A DNA stretch of 64,000 nucleotides. It comes from Ruminococcaceae bacterium UBA1741. Lineage in GTDB: Bacteria; Bacillota; Clostridia; Oscillospirales; Acutalibacteraceae. The translations under genes and the position numbers were made by a program. The stretch spans positions 77,608-141,607 of the forward strand of contig DCHX01000007.1 of the NCBI GenBank assembly GCA_002315685.1. Reading direction: 5' to 3'. The notes under the pieces are model-generated. The model made no database searches, had not been told where the DNA came from, and saw only the letters and a list, made by a program, of their open reading frames with translations. This document shows, piece after piece, positions 8,571 through 16,581 of this stretch (position 1 is its first letter; each line of letters begins with the position of its first letter).

Positions 8571-9097
8571 TTATTATGGGTGTTGATTTGGGAATCGCAA
8601 GAACAGGAATTGCAACCTCGGACGAAGGCGAAAAATTTGCTTTTCCTAAAAACGTTATTAAAGAGTATAATATCGAAAGGCTTGTAAATAAAATTTGCGA
8701 GCTTGTAAATGAATACGGTGTAGGGGAAATAGTGGTAGGACTTCCGAAAAATATGGACGGCTCTTTGGGAGAAAGGGCACAAACCTGTACCGAAATTGCC
8801 GAAAAAATAAAGGAAAAGAGCGGTATTCCTACCGAAATGTATGACGAGCGCTGTACCACAATGGAGGCTTATAATCTTCTCGATATGAATAATACATTCG
8901 GCAAGAAAAGAAAAGAAAATATAGATGCGGTTGCCGCAACTGTTATACTCGAAGGGTATTTGAGTTACAAAAAGAACAAAAAGCTTTTTGATAGCCAAAA
9001 GGAAACATTAGACACATTTTTATCTACAAAAGCCATCACAAAAGAGCAGTATGATAAAAGTCTAAACGGACTAAAAGAAAAAATGAAAATAGTATAA
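8567..9097 (+). CDS. ruvX: RuvX/YqgF-type Holliday junction resolvase-like protein with C-terminal extension
   Basis: 176 residues, about 35 longer than usual. The RNase H-like fold shows GVDLGIARTGIA at the N-terminus, VVGLPKNMDGS, DERCTTMEA and a final acidic patch in ENIDAVAATVIL. YqgF proteins act in 16S rRNA 5' end maturation and have been proposed to cut Holliday junctions. After residue about 140 a separate helical tail (LDTFLSTKAITKEQYDKSL) resembles a SHOCT-type short module. Start is ATG 8567 overlapping the previous stop; ATG 8576 is also possible. Confidence 0.9.
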   Translation: MIIMGVDLGIARTGIATSDEGEKFAFPKNVIKEYNIERLVNKICELVNEYGVGEIVVGLPKNMDGSLGERAQTCTEIAEKIKEKSGIPTEMYDERCTTMEAYNLLDMNNTFGKKRKENIDAVAATVILEGYLSYKKNKKLFDSQKETLDTFLSTKAITKEQYDKSLNGLKEKMKIV

Positions 9098-9098
9098 T

Positions 9099-9137
9099 AA
9101 AAAGTGCCGTGAAACCAAAATTTCACAGCACTTTTTA
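9099..9137. terminator. Bidirectional terminator between ruvX and dapB
   Basis: AAAAAGTGC-CGTGAAA pairs with TTTCACAGCACTTTTT. The flanking A- and T-runs allow termination of the two convergent transcripts. Confidence 0.85.
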
Positions 9138-9146
9138 ATATGATTT

Positions 9147-9902
9147 TTATAGTGATAAAATATTATTCATATCGTAAAGACCTACATCTTGCTTTGATAT
9201 AAACTCACAAGCCCGAAGTGCGCCAAATGCAAAAACTTCTTTTGAAAAAGCCGTATGTGAAATAGAAATCACTTCGTCATTTCCTGCGAAAATAACCTCG
9301 TGTTCGCCGACTATTGTTCCGCCTCTAACCGAGTGAATACCAATCTCGTTTGTCGAGCGTTTAGCACGCTTTGAGTGGCGGTCATATTCGTAAGAATACT
9401 TTTCGTTGTTTACCGAGTTAATCGCATTAGCGAGCATTAAAGCGGTACCCGAGGGTGCATCTATCTTTTTGTTATGGTGTTTTTCGATAATCTCAATATC
9501 AAATCCGTCAAGGAGAACACTTGAAGCCTTTTTGACAAGAGAGCAAAGCAAATTTACACCAAGCGACATATTAGCGGTAAAGAAAATAGGTATTATCTTT
9601 GATGCTTTCTTAATCTTTTCAATTTGCTCCTCGGAATATCCCGTTGTCGCAAGAACGCAAGGCACACTGTTCTTTTCGGCAAATGCTAAAAGTCCGTCAA
9701 GCACTGCCGGATTTGAAAAATCAACAATAACATCGGGAATAACATTTACGCTTTCAAAATCCGCAAAAAGCGGAAAATCGGTAGGTGCATTAAATCTATC
9801 TACACCGCAAACAATTTGTATATCCTCTTTTTCTTCGCAAATCGCAGTAATTTTCCTGCCGATTTGACCTAATGCTCCTGAAAGAAGTATTTTTAACATC
9901 AT
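9147..9902 (-). CDS. dapB: 4-hydroxy-tetrahydrodipicolinate reductase
   Basis: 251 residues. Second committed step toward diaminopimelate and lysine, and toward spore dipicolinate in spore formers: NAD(P)H reduction of hydroxytetrahydrodipicolinate. The N-terminal Rossmann motif is SGALGQIGR, followed by VDFSNP, LATTGYSEEQ, FTANMSLGVNLL and the catalytic EKHHNKKIDAPSGTA segment. Two adjacent ATGs (9902, 9899) follow GTGAGG; either is possible. It sits 16 bases after dapA in the asd-dapA-dapB operon. Confidence 0.95.
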   Translation of the reverse strand: MMLKILLSGALGQIGRKITAICEEKEDIQIVCGVDRFNAPTDFPLFADFESVNVIPDVIVDFSNPAVLDGLLAFAEKNSVPCVLATTGYSEEQIEKIKKASKIIPIFFTANMSLGVNLLCSLVKKASSVLLDGFDIEIIEKHHNKKIDAPSGTALMLANAINSVNNEKYSYEYDRHSKRAKRSTNEIGIHSVRGGTIVGEHEVIFAGNDEVISISHTAFSKEVFAFGALRACEFISKQDVGLYDMNNILSL

Positions 9903-9918
9903 TTTTTCCTCACAATAT

Positions 9919-10806
9919 TTATAAAAGTCCAATTTCCGAAAGCTTTGATTTTACAAGCTCCACATTTTGTTTTGTCATAGGATAAAGCGGAAGTCTGCAA
10001 GGACCTGCGTTATATCCTAAAATATTCATAGCTTCCTTTACGGGAATCGGGTTTACATCACAAAACATAGAATTCATAATCCCGGTTGCCTTAACCTGCA
10101 TATCGGTAGCTTTTTGTTTGTCGCCGTGCAAATAATTGTAGCAAAGCTCGTGCATATATTCGGGCATAAAGTTCGAAAGGACCGAAATAGTACCTATTCC
10201 GCCTAATGACATAATCGGAACACTTTGGTCATCATTTCCCGAATAAATATCAAGCTCATCACCGCAAAGGTATTTGGTTTGGGCAACACTTGATAAATCG
10301 CCGTTAGCTTCTTTTACGGCAACAATTCTTTGATGCTTTGAAAGCTCTTTGTAGGTTTCCGGCTTTATTTGAACGCCAGTACGGGAAGGAACATTATAAA
10401 GAATAATGGGCTTATTAACTCTATCGGCAATATAGTTGTAGTGAGCAACAAGTCCGTTTTGCGAGGTCTTGTTGTAGTAAGGTGCTACCATCAAGAAAGC
10501 ATCGGCGCCTAATTTTTCGGCATCATTACAAAGCTCGACAGAATAAACGGTATCGTTACTTCCTGTTCCTGCAATAATCGGAACTCTTTTGTTTGCAACC
10601 TTTGCGGAATACTCAATTACCTTTAAGTGTTCGTCATAGCGAAGAGTAGATTTTTCTCCCGTAGTACCGCAAATTACAAGAGCATCAACACCTCTTCTTA
10701 TTTGCTCGTCAACCAACGCTTGAAGACAGTCGTAATTAACCGAATAATCATCATTCATCGGTGTAATAAGTGCGGTTGCAACTCCTTCAAAAACTCGCTT
10801 TTTCAT
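9919..10806 (-). CDS. dapA: 4-hydroxy-tetrahydrodipicolinate synthase
   Basis: 295 residues. Condenses pyruvate with aspartate semialdehyde, the branch point to lysine. The TIM-barrel landmarks are CGTTGEKSTL, APYYNKTSQNG, the catalytic Tyr in ILYNVPSRTG, the Schiff-base Lys in VAVKEANGDL and YSGNDDQ. The start at 10806 is set by AAAGGAATGG eight bases upstream; the frame extends 12 codons further but without a ribosome site. It has a 169-base structured leader after asd, one part of which is the perfect complement of its own ribosome binding region, so translation may be controlled separately from asd. Confidence 0.95.
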   Translation of the reverse strand: MKKRVFEGVATALITPMNDDYSVNYDCLQALVDEQIRRGVDALVICGTTGEKSTLRYDEHLKVIEYSAKVANKRVPIIAGTGSNDTVYSVELCNDAEKLGADAFLMVAPYYNKTSQNGLVAHYNYIADRVNKPIILYNVPSRTGVQIKPETYKELSKHQRIVAVKEANGDLSSVAQTKYLCGDELDIYSGNDDQSVPIMSLGGIGTISVLSNFMPEYMHELCYNYLHGDKQKATDMQVKATGIMNSMFCDVNPIPVKEAMNILGYNAGPCRLPLYPMTKQNVELVKSKLSEIGLL

Positions 10807-10812
10807 AATTAA

Positions 10813-10825
10813 GACCATTCCTTTC
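10813..10825 (-). promoter_or_regulatory. dapA ribosome binding region, target of an upstream anti-SD segment
   Basis: On the minus strand this reads GAAAGGAATGGTC, which contains the dapA Shine-Dalgarno sequence. It is perfectly complementary over 13 bases to the segment at 10854-10866. Confidence 0.75.
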
Positions 10826-10837
10826 GCTAAGCTTTTA

Positions 10838-10875
10838 GGCACAAATGACCAATGAAAGGAATGGTCATTTGTGCC
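10838..10875 (-). promoter_or_regulatory. Perfect 14-bp hairpin in the dapA leader with anti-SD loop
   Basis: GGCACAAATGACCA and TGGTCATTTGTGCC form an uninterrupted 14-bp stem with a ten-base loop. In the minus-strand RNA the loop (TTCCTTTCAT) plus the last bases of the 5' arm complement the dapA Shine-Dalgarno region, so the hairpin and SD pairing are competing states, or the loop may form a pseudoknot with the SD. Confidence 0.75.
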
Positions 10876-10877
10876 AT

Positions 10878-10911
10878 GTTTTTCGGTTGCCTCGCAAGAG
10901 GCGAGAAAAAC
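10878..10911 (-). promoter_or_regulatory. Second leader hairpin upstream of dapA
   Basis: The inverted repeat GTTTTTC/GAAAAAC (10878-10884 and 10905-10911) encloses GCCTC-GCAA-GAGGC. No T-run follows in the dapA direction, so it is not a simple terminator. Confidence 0.55.
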
Positions 10912-10926
10912 GGCGCGTTATAATTT

Positions 10927-10953
10927 TTAAAGTTTGGAAGATTTATCTTTCAA
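10927..10953 (-). CDS. Candidate 8-codon lysine-containing leader peptide
   Basis: On the minus strand GGAGGGG is followed seven bases later by TTG and a short frame reading M-K-D-K-S-S-K-L-stop. Three of its eight residues are lysine, and it lies between asd and dapA. The frame is wholly inside a hairpin (10929-10958, AAAGTTTG with CAAACTTT). Amino-acid-rich leader peptides controlling matching biosynthetic genes are an established mechanism, but such a short AAA-rich frame could be chance in an AT-rich genome. Confidence 0.3.
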   Translation of the reverse strand: MKDKSSKL

Positions 10954-10975
10954 ACTTTATCCCCTCCGGAAAAAA

Positions 10976-12058
10976 TCAGTCCATATAGCCTTTCGCACAA
11001 AGGAGTTCAGCAAGTAATACACCACCGCCGGCAGCACCGCGCAATGTGTTATGTGAAAGACATACAAACTTATAATCGTATTGTGAATCTTCACGAAGAC
11101 GGCCTACGGAAATTGCCATACCGCCCTCTAAATCACGGTTAAGCTTTGTTTGAGGCATATTGTCTTCTTCAAAATAGTTAAGGAATTGTTTAGGTGCGTG
11201 TGGAAGTGAAAGTGCCTGCGGTTCGCCCGAAAAGTCTTTCCAAACTTTAAGAATTTCCTCTTTTGTAGGCTTATTCTTAAAGGTTACGAAAACGGCAGCC
11301 ATATGTCCGTCCGATACGGGAACTCTAAGACATTGTGCGGTAAATTCGGGCTTCTTTGCGGGAACAATTTTTCCACATCTGATTTTACCCCAAATTTTGA
11401 GTGGCTCAACCTCACTCTTTTCTTCTTCTCCGCCAATATACGGAATAACATTATCAATCATTTCAGGCCATCTTTCAAAGGTTTTACCGGCACCCGAAAT
11501 TGCCTGATAAGTACATACTAAAACTTTTTCGACACCGTACTTTTCATCTAACGGATAAAGAGCGGGGACATAGCTTTGTAAAGAACAGTTTGACTTTACG
11601 GCAATAAATCCTTTCTTAGTTCCGAGACGCTTTCTTTGAGAGTCGATAATCTTAATATGGTCGGAGTTAAGCTCAGGAATAACCATAGGAACATCAGGAG
11701 TTTTTCTGTTAGCACTGTTATTAGAAACAACAGGACATTCTTTCTTTGCATACATTTCTTCAAGCGCTAAAATTTCGTCCTTTTTCATATCAACGGCACA
11801 AAATACAAAATCAACCTTTGAAACGATAGTATCAATATCGTTTGTGGCATCGTAAACGGTCATAGATTTAAGATTTTGAGGACAAGGAACAGTCATAGCC
11901 CATCTACCCGAAAGAGCCTCCTCGTAAGTCTTTCCGGCGCTTCTGCTACTTGCGGCAAGAGCGGTAACGGTAAAGTTCGGATGGTCGGCTAACAATAACG
12001 CAAAGCGCTGACCTACCATACCGGTAGCACCTATGATTCCGACATTATAATTCTTCAT
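10976..12058 (-). CDS. asd: Aspartate-semialdehyde dehydrogenase (archaeal/fungal-type)
   Basis: 360 residues. Reduces aspartyl phosphate to aspartate semialdehyde with NADPH, feeding lysine, threonine and methionine. The NADP loop is IGATGMVGQRFA; the catalytic Cys is in VKSNCSLQSY, then QAISGAGKTF and the His in PVSDGHMAAVF. Length and motifs match the archaeal/yeast subfamily rather than the shorter bacterial type. GGAGAGTG lies nine bases before the ATG. First gene of asd-dapA-dapB, from the promoter at 12121-12149. Confidence 0.94.
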   Translation of the reverse strand: MKNYNVGIIGATGMVGQRFALLLADHPNFTVTALAASSRSAGKTYEEALSGRWAMTVPCPQNLKSMTVYDATNDIDTIVSKVDFVFCAVDMKKDEILALEEMYAKKECPVVSNNSANRKTPDVPMVIPELNSDHIKIIDSQRKRLGTKKGFIAVKSNCSLQSYVPALYPLDEKYGVEKVLVCTYQAISGAGKTFERWPEMIDNVIPYIGGEEEKSEVEPLKIWGKIRCGKIVPAKKPEFTAQCLRVPVSDGHMAAVFVTFKNKPTKEEILKVWKDFSGEPQALSLPHAPKQFLNYFEEDNMPQTKLNRDLEGGMAISVGRLREDSQYDYKFVCLSHNTLRGAAGGGVLLAELLCAKGYMD

Positions 12059-12093
12059 AAAAATTCACTCTCCAATGAAATTTGAAAATGTAA

Positions 12094-12122
12094 TTGCAAT
12101 AAGCAACTAAATAATATATAAT
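12094..12122 (+). promoter_or_regulatory. Sigma-A promoter of queA-tgt
   Basis: TTGCAA (12094-12099), 17 bases, TATAAT (12117-12122). It faces and overlaps the asd promoter. Confidence 0.65.
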
Positions 12123-12149
12123 AATATCATTATTAGTTTAATTTGTCAA
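12121..12149 (-). promoter_or_regulatory. Sigma-A promoter of asd-dapA-dapB
   Basis: On the minus strand TTGACA (12144-12149), 17 bases, TATTAT (12121-12126). Its -10 overlaps the -10 of the opposing queA promoter. Confidence 0.75.
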
Positions 12150-12176
12150 TTTATTTCGAGGATGTAAAGACTGTTT

Positions 12177-13199
12177 ATGAAGACAAGTGATTTTTATTAC
12201 GATTTACCCGAAGAACTTATAGCTCAAACACCTGTTGAGCCGAGAAATTCTTCAAGGCTTTTGCTGTTTAATAAAACAACCGGCGAGCTTAATCATAAGA
12301 TATTTAAGGACTTACCCGATTACTTAAAAGCAGGGGACTGTCTTGTTCTTAATAATACAAGAGTTTTACCCGCCCGTTTGTACGGTGTAAAAAAAGATAC
12401 AGGCGCAATAGTTGAGTTTGTATTATTAAAACAAAAAGACCTTTTGACTTGGGAAGTTTTAGCAGGACCCGGTAAAAAAGCTAAGGTTGATGCCGAATTT
12501 ACTTTCAGCAACAAGCTTTCATGTAAAGTAACCGAGGTGTTAGACGACGGAAACCGAATTATAAAATTTTCGTGTGATGGTGAATTTTTTTCCGTACTTG
12601 ATGAGGTGGGACAAATGCCTCTTCCTCCGTACATAAAAGAAAAGCTAAAAGATAAAGAGAGATACCAAACGGTTTATTCGAAAGAGTTAGGCTCTGCCGC
12701 CGCTCCTACTGCGGGACTTCACTTTACAAAAGAAATGCTTGAAGACCTTAAAAACAAGGGTGTAAAAATTGCCTATGTAACCCTTCATGTCGGTCTTGGT
12801 ACATTTAGACCCGTTAAGGTTGAGGATGTTACAAAACATAATATGCATTCGGAGCATTATTCTATTACTGCCGAAACTGCGAACATTATTAACGAAACAA
12901 AAAAGTCGGGCGGTAGGGTTATTTGTGTCGGCACAACAAGTTGCAGGACGGTTGAAAGTGCTATGCAAAAATTCGGTGAAATAAAAGAGTGCTCCGATGA
13001 TACAAGTATTTTTATTTATCCCGGTTATAACTTCAAATGTATGGATGCGCTGATTACTAATTTTCATTTGCCCGAAAGTACACTTATTATGCTGGTTTCC
13101 GCATTTGCGGGATATGAGAATACGATGAACGCTTATAATGTTGCCGTAAAAGAAAAATACAGATTTTTCAGCTTCGGCGATGCTATGTTTATATCTTGA
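12177..13199 (+). CDS. queA: S-adenosylmethionine:tRNA ribosyltransferase-isomerase
   Basis: 340 residues, full length. Transfers and rearranges the ribose of SAM onto preQ1 in tRNA to give epoxyqueuosine at the wobble position. Characteristic blocks are [55 protein letters not shown] and [11 protein letters not shown]. It is followed 12 bases later by tgt, the preceding step of the same pathway. GAGG lies rather far (15 bases) from the ATG, so initiation may be modest. Confidence 0.96.
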   Translation: MKTSDFYYDLPEELIAQTPVEPRNSSRLLLFNKTTGELNHKIFKDLPDYLKAGDCLVLNNTRVLPARLYGVKKDTGAIVEFVLLKQKDLLTWEVLAGPGKKAKVDAEFTFSNKLSCKVTEVLDDGNRIIKFSCDGEFFSVLDEVGQMPLPPYIKEKLKDKERYQTVYSKELGSAAAPTAGLHFTKEMLEDLKNKGVKIAYVTLHVGLGTFRPVKVEDVTKHNMHSEHYSITAETANIINETKKSGGRVICVGTTSCRTVESAMQKFGEIKECSDDTSIFIYPGYNFKCMDALITNFHLPESTLIMLVSAFAGYENTMNAYNVAVKEKYRFFSFGDAMFIS

Positions 13200-13211
13200 T
13201 AGGAGATAAAA

Positions 13212-14342
13212 ATGTATAAACTGTTAAAAGAGGAAAATTCGGCAAGGCGCGGCGAATTTATAACCAATAGAGGTATTGTTAAGACACCTGCATTTATGAA
13301 TGTGGCAACGGCGGGTGCCATAAAAGGAGCCGTTTCGGCAGATGACTTAAAAGAACTCGGCTGCCAAGTAATGCTTTCAAACACATATCATCTTCATGTG
13401 CGTCCGGGCGATGAAGTTATTAAAAAGTGCGGCGGACTTCACACCTTTTCTACTTGGGACGGTCCGATACTTACCGATAGTGGCGGATTTCAGGTGTTTT
13501 CGCTCTCAAAGCTTCGTAAAATTAACGAAGAGGGAGTTACCTTTAACAGCCATATTGACGGTAAAAAAATATTTATGGGACCTGAGGAAAGTATGCAAAT
13601 ACAGTCTAATTTAGGCTCTACTATTGCTATGGCTTTTGATGAATGTGTTGAAAACCCCGCACAATATTCTTATGCAAAGTCTTCGTGCGAAAGAACAACC
13701 CGTTGGCTTAAACGCTGTAAAATAAAAATGGATGAGCTTAATTCTTCGGGTAACGCCGTAAATCCCGAACAAATGCTTTTCGGTATCAATCAAGGTTGTA
13801 CATATAACGATTTAAGGGTAGAGCATATGAAAGAAATTGCCGAGCTTGACCTTGACGGATATGCAGTAGGCGGTCTTGCCGTGGGAGAGCCTACCGAAGT
13901 TATGTATGATGTTCTTGAAAGTGTAACTCCCGTAATGCCAAAGAATAAAATCAGGTATTTAATGGGAGTGGGCACTCCGCTTAATATTCTTAATGCGGTT
14001 GAAAGGGGAATAGACCTTTTTGACTGTGTAATGCCGAGCAGAAATGCACGGCACGGACATCTTTTTACATCAAAAGGAATTATAAATATTAACAACAATA
14101 AATACGAATACGATATGACACCTATTGATGATGAGTGCGGATGCCCTGTTTGCACAAGATATAGCAAGGCATATATTCGTCATTTACTTAAAAGCACCGA
14201 AATGCTTTCACAACGGCTTTTGGTTATTCATAATTTGTGGTTTTATAATCATCTAATGGAGGATATCCGAGATGCGTTAGACGAGGGAAGATTTGCGGAA
14301 TTCAAGAGAGAAAAAGAAAAAGTTTTAGGTAACAGAATTTAA
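13212..14342 (+). CDS. tgt: Queuine/preQ1 tRNA-guanine transglycosylase
   Basis: 376 residues. Exchanges the wobble guanine of GUN-anticodon tRNAs for preQ1. Motifs include LSNTYHLHVRPGDE, the catalytic Asp region LTDSGGFQVFSL, GGLAVGEP, the nucleophile region FDCVMPSRNARHG and a zinc site (CGCPVC...H) near the C-terminus. RBS TAGGAGAT. The SAM-riboswitch promoter of metK begins four bases after its stop. Confidence 0.97.
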   Translation: MYKLLKEENSARRGEFITNRGIVKTPAFMNVATAGAIKGAVSADDLKELGCQVMLSNTYHLHVRPGDEVIKKCGGLHTFSTWDGPILTDSGGFQVFSLSKLRKINEEGVTFNSHIDGKKIFMGPEESMQIQSNLGSTIAMAFDECVENPAQYSYAKSSCERTTRWLKRCKIKMDELNSSGNAVNPEQMLFGINQGCTYNDLRVEHMKEIAELDLDGYAVGGLAVGEPTEVMYDVLESVTPVMPKNKIRYLMGVGTPLNILNAVERGIDLFDCVMPSRNARHGHLFTSKGIININNNKYEYDMTPIDDECGCPVCTRYSKAYIRHLLKSTEMLSQRLLVIHNLWFYNHLMEDIRDALDEGRFAEFKREKEKVLGNRI

Positions 14343-14345
14343 CAG

Positions 14346-14373
14346 TTGACAATATCTCTTTTTGTGGTAGAAT
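14346..14373 (+). promoter_or_regulatory. Promoter of the SAM riboswitch-metK transcript
   Basis: TTGACA (14346-14351), 16 bases, TAGAAT (14368-14373), with TG just upstream of the -10. Confidence 0.75.
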
Positions 14374-14396
14374 AGAGTGGTAAATTTAATACTTGT

Positions 14397-14529
14397 CCTT
14401 ATCAAGAGCGGTGGAGGGTACAGGCCCGTTGAAGCCCGACAACCTGACTTTATTGTCAAGGTGCCAAATCCTGCGGAATATCCGAAAGATGAGGTTTGAT
14501 TTTCAAGCCGTCTTATGACGGCTTTTTTT
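14397..14529 (+). ncRNA. SAM-I (S-box) riboswitch controlling metK
   Basis: The P1 helix pairs CCTTATC (14397-14403) with GATGAGG (14488-14494). Between them are the conserved S-box core elements: AGAGCGGTGGAGGG, GGCCCGTTGAAGCCC, ACAACC and GGTGCCAA..CC. The aptamer is followed by a terminator (AAGCCGTC 14505-14512 with GACGGCTT 14517-14524, then Ts). SAM binding is known to stabilise P1 and so favour termination. Recognition of the core is certain. Confidence 0.96.
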
Positions 14530-14551
14530 ATGAAAGAAAGGGGACTTAATA

Positions 14552-15733
14552 ATGTCTAAATTACTTTTTACTTCTGAATCTGTTACCGAAGGTCATCCCG
14601 ATAAGGTATGCGACCAAATAAGTGACGCAATTTTGGATGAAATTATAGGTAAAGACAAAAATGCACGGGTTGCTTGTGAAACATTTTGTACAACGGGTGT
14701 TATAAATGTTATGGGAGAAATTACAACATCTTCCGTTATTGATATACCAAAGGTTGTAAGAGATGTTTTGTGCGATATAGGTTATGATAGCTCTGATGCC
14801 GGATTTGACGGTAACACTTGTGCTGTTATGACATCAATTGATAAGCAGTCTGCCGATATTGCAATGGGCGTTGATAAGGGGCTCGAATATAAAGACGGCG
14901 AGGATGATATATATAATCTTAACGGTGCCGGCGACCAGGGTATGATGTTCGGATATGCTTGTAATGAAACTAAGGAGTTTATGCCGCTTCCTATTTCTCT
15001 TGCCCATAAGTTATCGTACAAGCTTACTTGTGTCAGAAAATCGGGAGAGCTTACATATCTTCGTCCTGATGGCAAGACGCAGGTTACTGTTGAATATAAC
15101 GACGGTGTTCCTACCCGTGTTGATGCGGTTGTAATTTCAACTCAACACAAGGAAAATGTTGACCTTGAAACACTTCGAAGGGATGTTTTGGAAAAGATTA
15201 TTAAGCCTATAATTCCTGCTGATTTGTTTGACGAAAACACAAAAATCTATATAAATCCGACAGGTAGGTTTGTAATCGGCGGACCTCAGGGAGATACAGG
15301 TCTTACAGGTAGAAAAATAATCGTTGATACCTACGGCGGTATGGCTCGTCACGGTGGCGGTGCATTTTCGGGTAAGGACCCGACAAAAGTTGATAGAAGT
15401 GCCGCTTATGCCGCAAGATATGTAGCAAAGAATGTAGTAGCCGCAGGACTTGCAGACAAGTGTGAGGTTCAACTTGCGTATGCTATCGGTGTTGCAAAAC
15501 CCGTTTCGGTTATGGTTGATACATTCGGTACCGGAAAATATGATGACGAACAAATTGCAAATGCGGTAACTAAGGTGTTTGACCTTCGTCCTGCCGCTAT
15601 TATTGATAAGCTGGATTTGCGCCGTCCTATTTACAGAAAGACCTCTAATTACGGTCATTTGGGTAGAGAAGATGCGGGCTTTACTTGGGAAAAACTTGAT
15701 AAAGTTGATGCGCTTAAAGATGCTATTAACTAA
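14552..15733 (+). CDS. metK: S-adenosylmethionine synthetase
   Basis: 393 residues, full length. Makes SAM from methionine and ATP. Motifs: [31 protein letters not shown] (ATP), [21 protein letters not shown] and [27 protein letters not shown]. It is negatively controlled by the riboswitch upstream; its product SAM also feeds QueA, encoded just before. Confidence 0.98.
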   Translation: MSKLLFTSESVTEGHPDKVCDQISDAILDEIIGKDKNARVACETFCTTGVINVMGEITTSSVIDIPKVVRDVLCDIGYDSSDAGFDGNTCAVMTSIDKQSADIAMGVDKGLEYKDGEDDIYNLNGAGDQGMMFGYACNETKEFMPLPISLAHKLSYKLTCVRKSGELTYLRPDGKTQVTVEYNDGVPTRVDAVVISTQHKENVDLETLRRDVLEKIIKPIIPADLFDENTKIYINPTGRFVIGGPQGDTGLTGRKIIVDTYGGMARHGGGAFSGKDPTKVDRSAAYAARYVAKNVVAAGLADKCEVQLAYAIGVAKPVSVMVDTFGTGKYDDEQIANAVTKVFDLRPAAIIDKLDLRRPIYRKTSNYGHLGREDAGFTWEKLDKVDALKDAIN

Positions 15734-15753
15734 TATAGGAATTAAGGAATTGT

Positions 15754-16581
15754 ATGTTTAAGATTTTAGAAAAAAAGCAACTTAATGCTTCGGTTACTTC
15801 AATAAAATTCGAAGCACCGTTTATTGCAAAAAAGGTTATGCCCGGACAGTTTGTAATAGTTAGAATTGACGAAAAGGGCGAACGCATACCTCTCACCGTG
15901 TCTAACTTTGATAGGCAAGAGGGTAGCGTTACTGTCGTAGTTCAGGCAATAGGCTTTACTACTAAAAAACTTGTTGCGCTTGAAACCGGCGACTCTGTTT
16001 TGGATTTGGTAGGTCCTCTCGGAAAGCCCACTGAATTCGGAATGCCGAAAAAGGCTATCGTAATAGGCGGCGGTGTCGGTTGTGCTATCGCATATCCGCA
16101 AGCCAAGGCATTATACAATATAGGCGTTGATGTAACCGTTATTTCGGGATTTAGAAGTAAAGATATTGTAATTTACGAAGAAGAATTTAAGGCGGTTTCT
16201 AATAAACTGTATATTACTACCGATGACGGAAGTTACGGACAAAAAGGTTTTGTAACCGAAGTTTTGGATAAGCTTCTTAAAGAGGATAACTACGATTTGG
16301 TTATTGCAATAGGTCCTGTTATGATGATGAAATTTGTTTCAAAGGTTACTAAACCTTACGGAATTAAAACTATTGTAAGCTTGAATCCTATTATGATAGA
16401 CGGCACGGGAATGTGCGGCGGATGCCGTGTTAATGTTGGCGGTCAAACAAAATTTGCCTGTGTTGACGGACCTGACTTTGACGGTCATTCGGTTGATTTT
16501 GATGAGCTTGTGAGAAGAAACGGCTTCTATAAAAACGAAGAAGAACATAAATGCAGATTGGGGGATAAGACAAATGGCTGA
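15754..16581 (+). CDS. nfnA: NADH-dependent reduced ferredoxin:NADP+ oxidoreductase subunit A (NfnA/SudB)
   Basis: 275 residues. FAD domain (about 1-95, VMPGQFVIVR), NAD(P) domain (VIGGGVGCAIAYP) and a C-terminal [2Fe-2S] site with Cys residues in GTGMCGGCRVNVGG, KFACVDGP and the tail EEHKC. NfnAB couples reduced ferredoxin and NADH oxidation to two NADP+ reductions by electron bifurcation, in the cytoplasm. It overlaps nfnB by eight bases. It could equally be called the beta subunit of sulfide dehydrogenase, which is the same family. Confidence 0.9.
   Translation: MFKILEKKQLNASVTSIKFEAPFIAKKVMPGQFVIVRIDEKGERIPLTVSNFDRQEGSVTVVVQAIGFTTKKLVALETGDSVLDLVGPLGKPTEFGMPKKAIVIGGGVGCAIAYPQAKALYNIGVDVTVISGFRSKDIVIYEEEFKAVSNKLYITTDDGSYGQKGFVTEVLDKLLKEDNYDLVIAIGPVMMMKFVSKVTKPYGIKTIVSLNPIMIDGTGMCGGCRVNVGGQTKFACVDGPDFDGHSVDFDELVRRNGFYKNEEEHKCRLGDKTNG

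Noticed and set aside
10929..10958. Hairpin AAAGTTTG/CAAACTTT as a terminator of asd
   Set aside because: It is followed by A-rich, not T-rich, sequence in the asd direction, so it lacks the key part of an intrinsic terminator.
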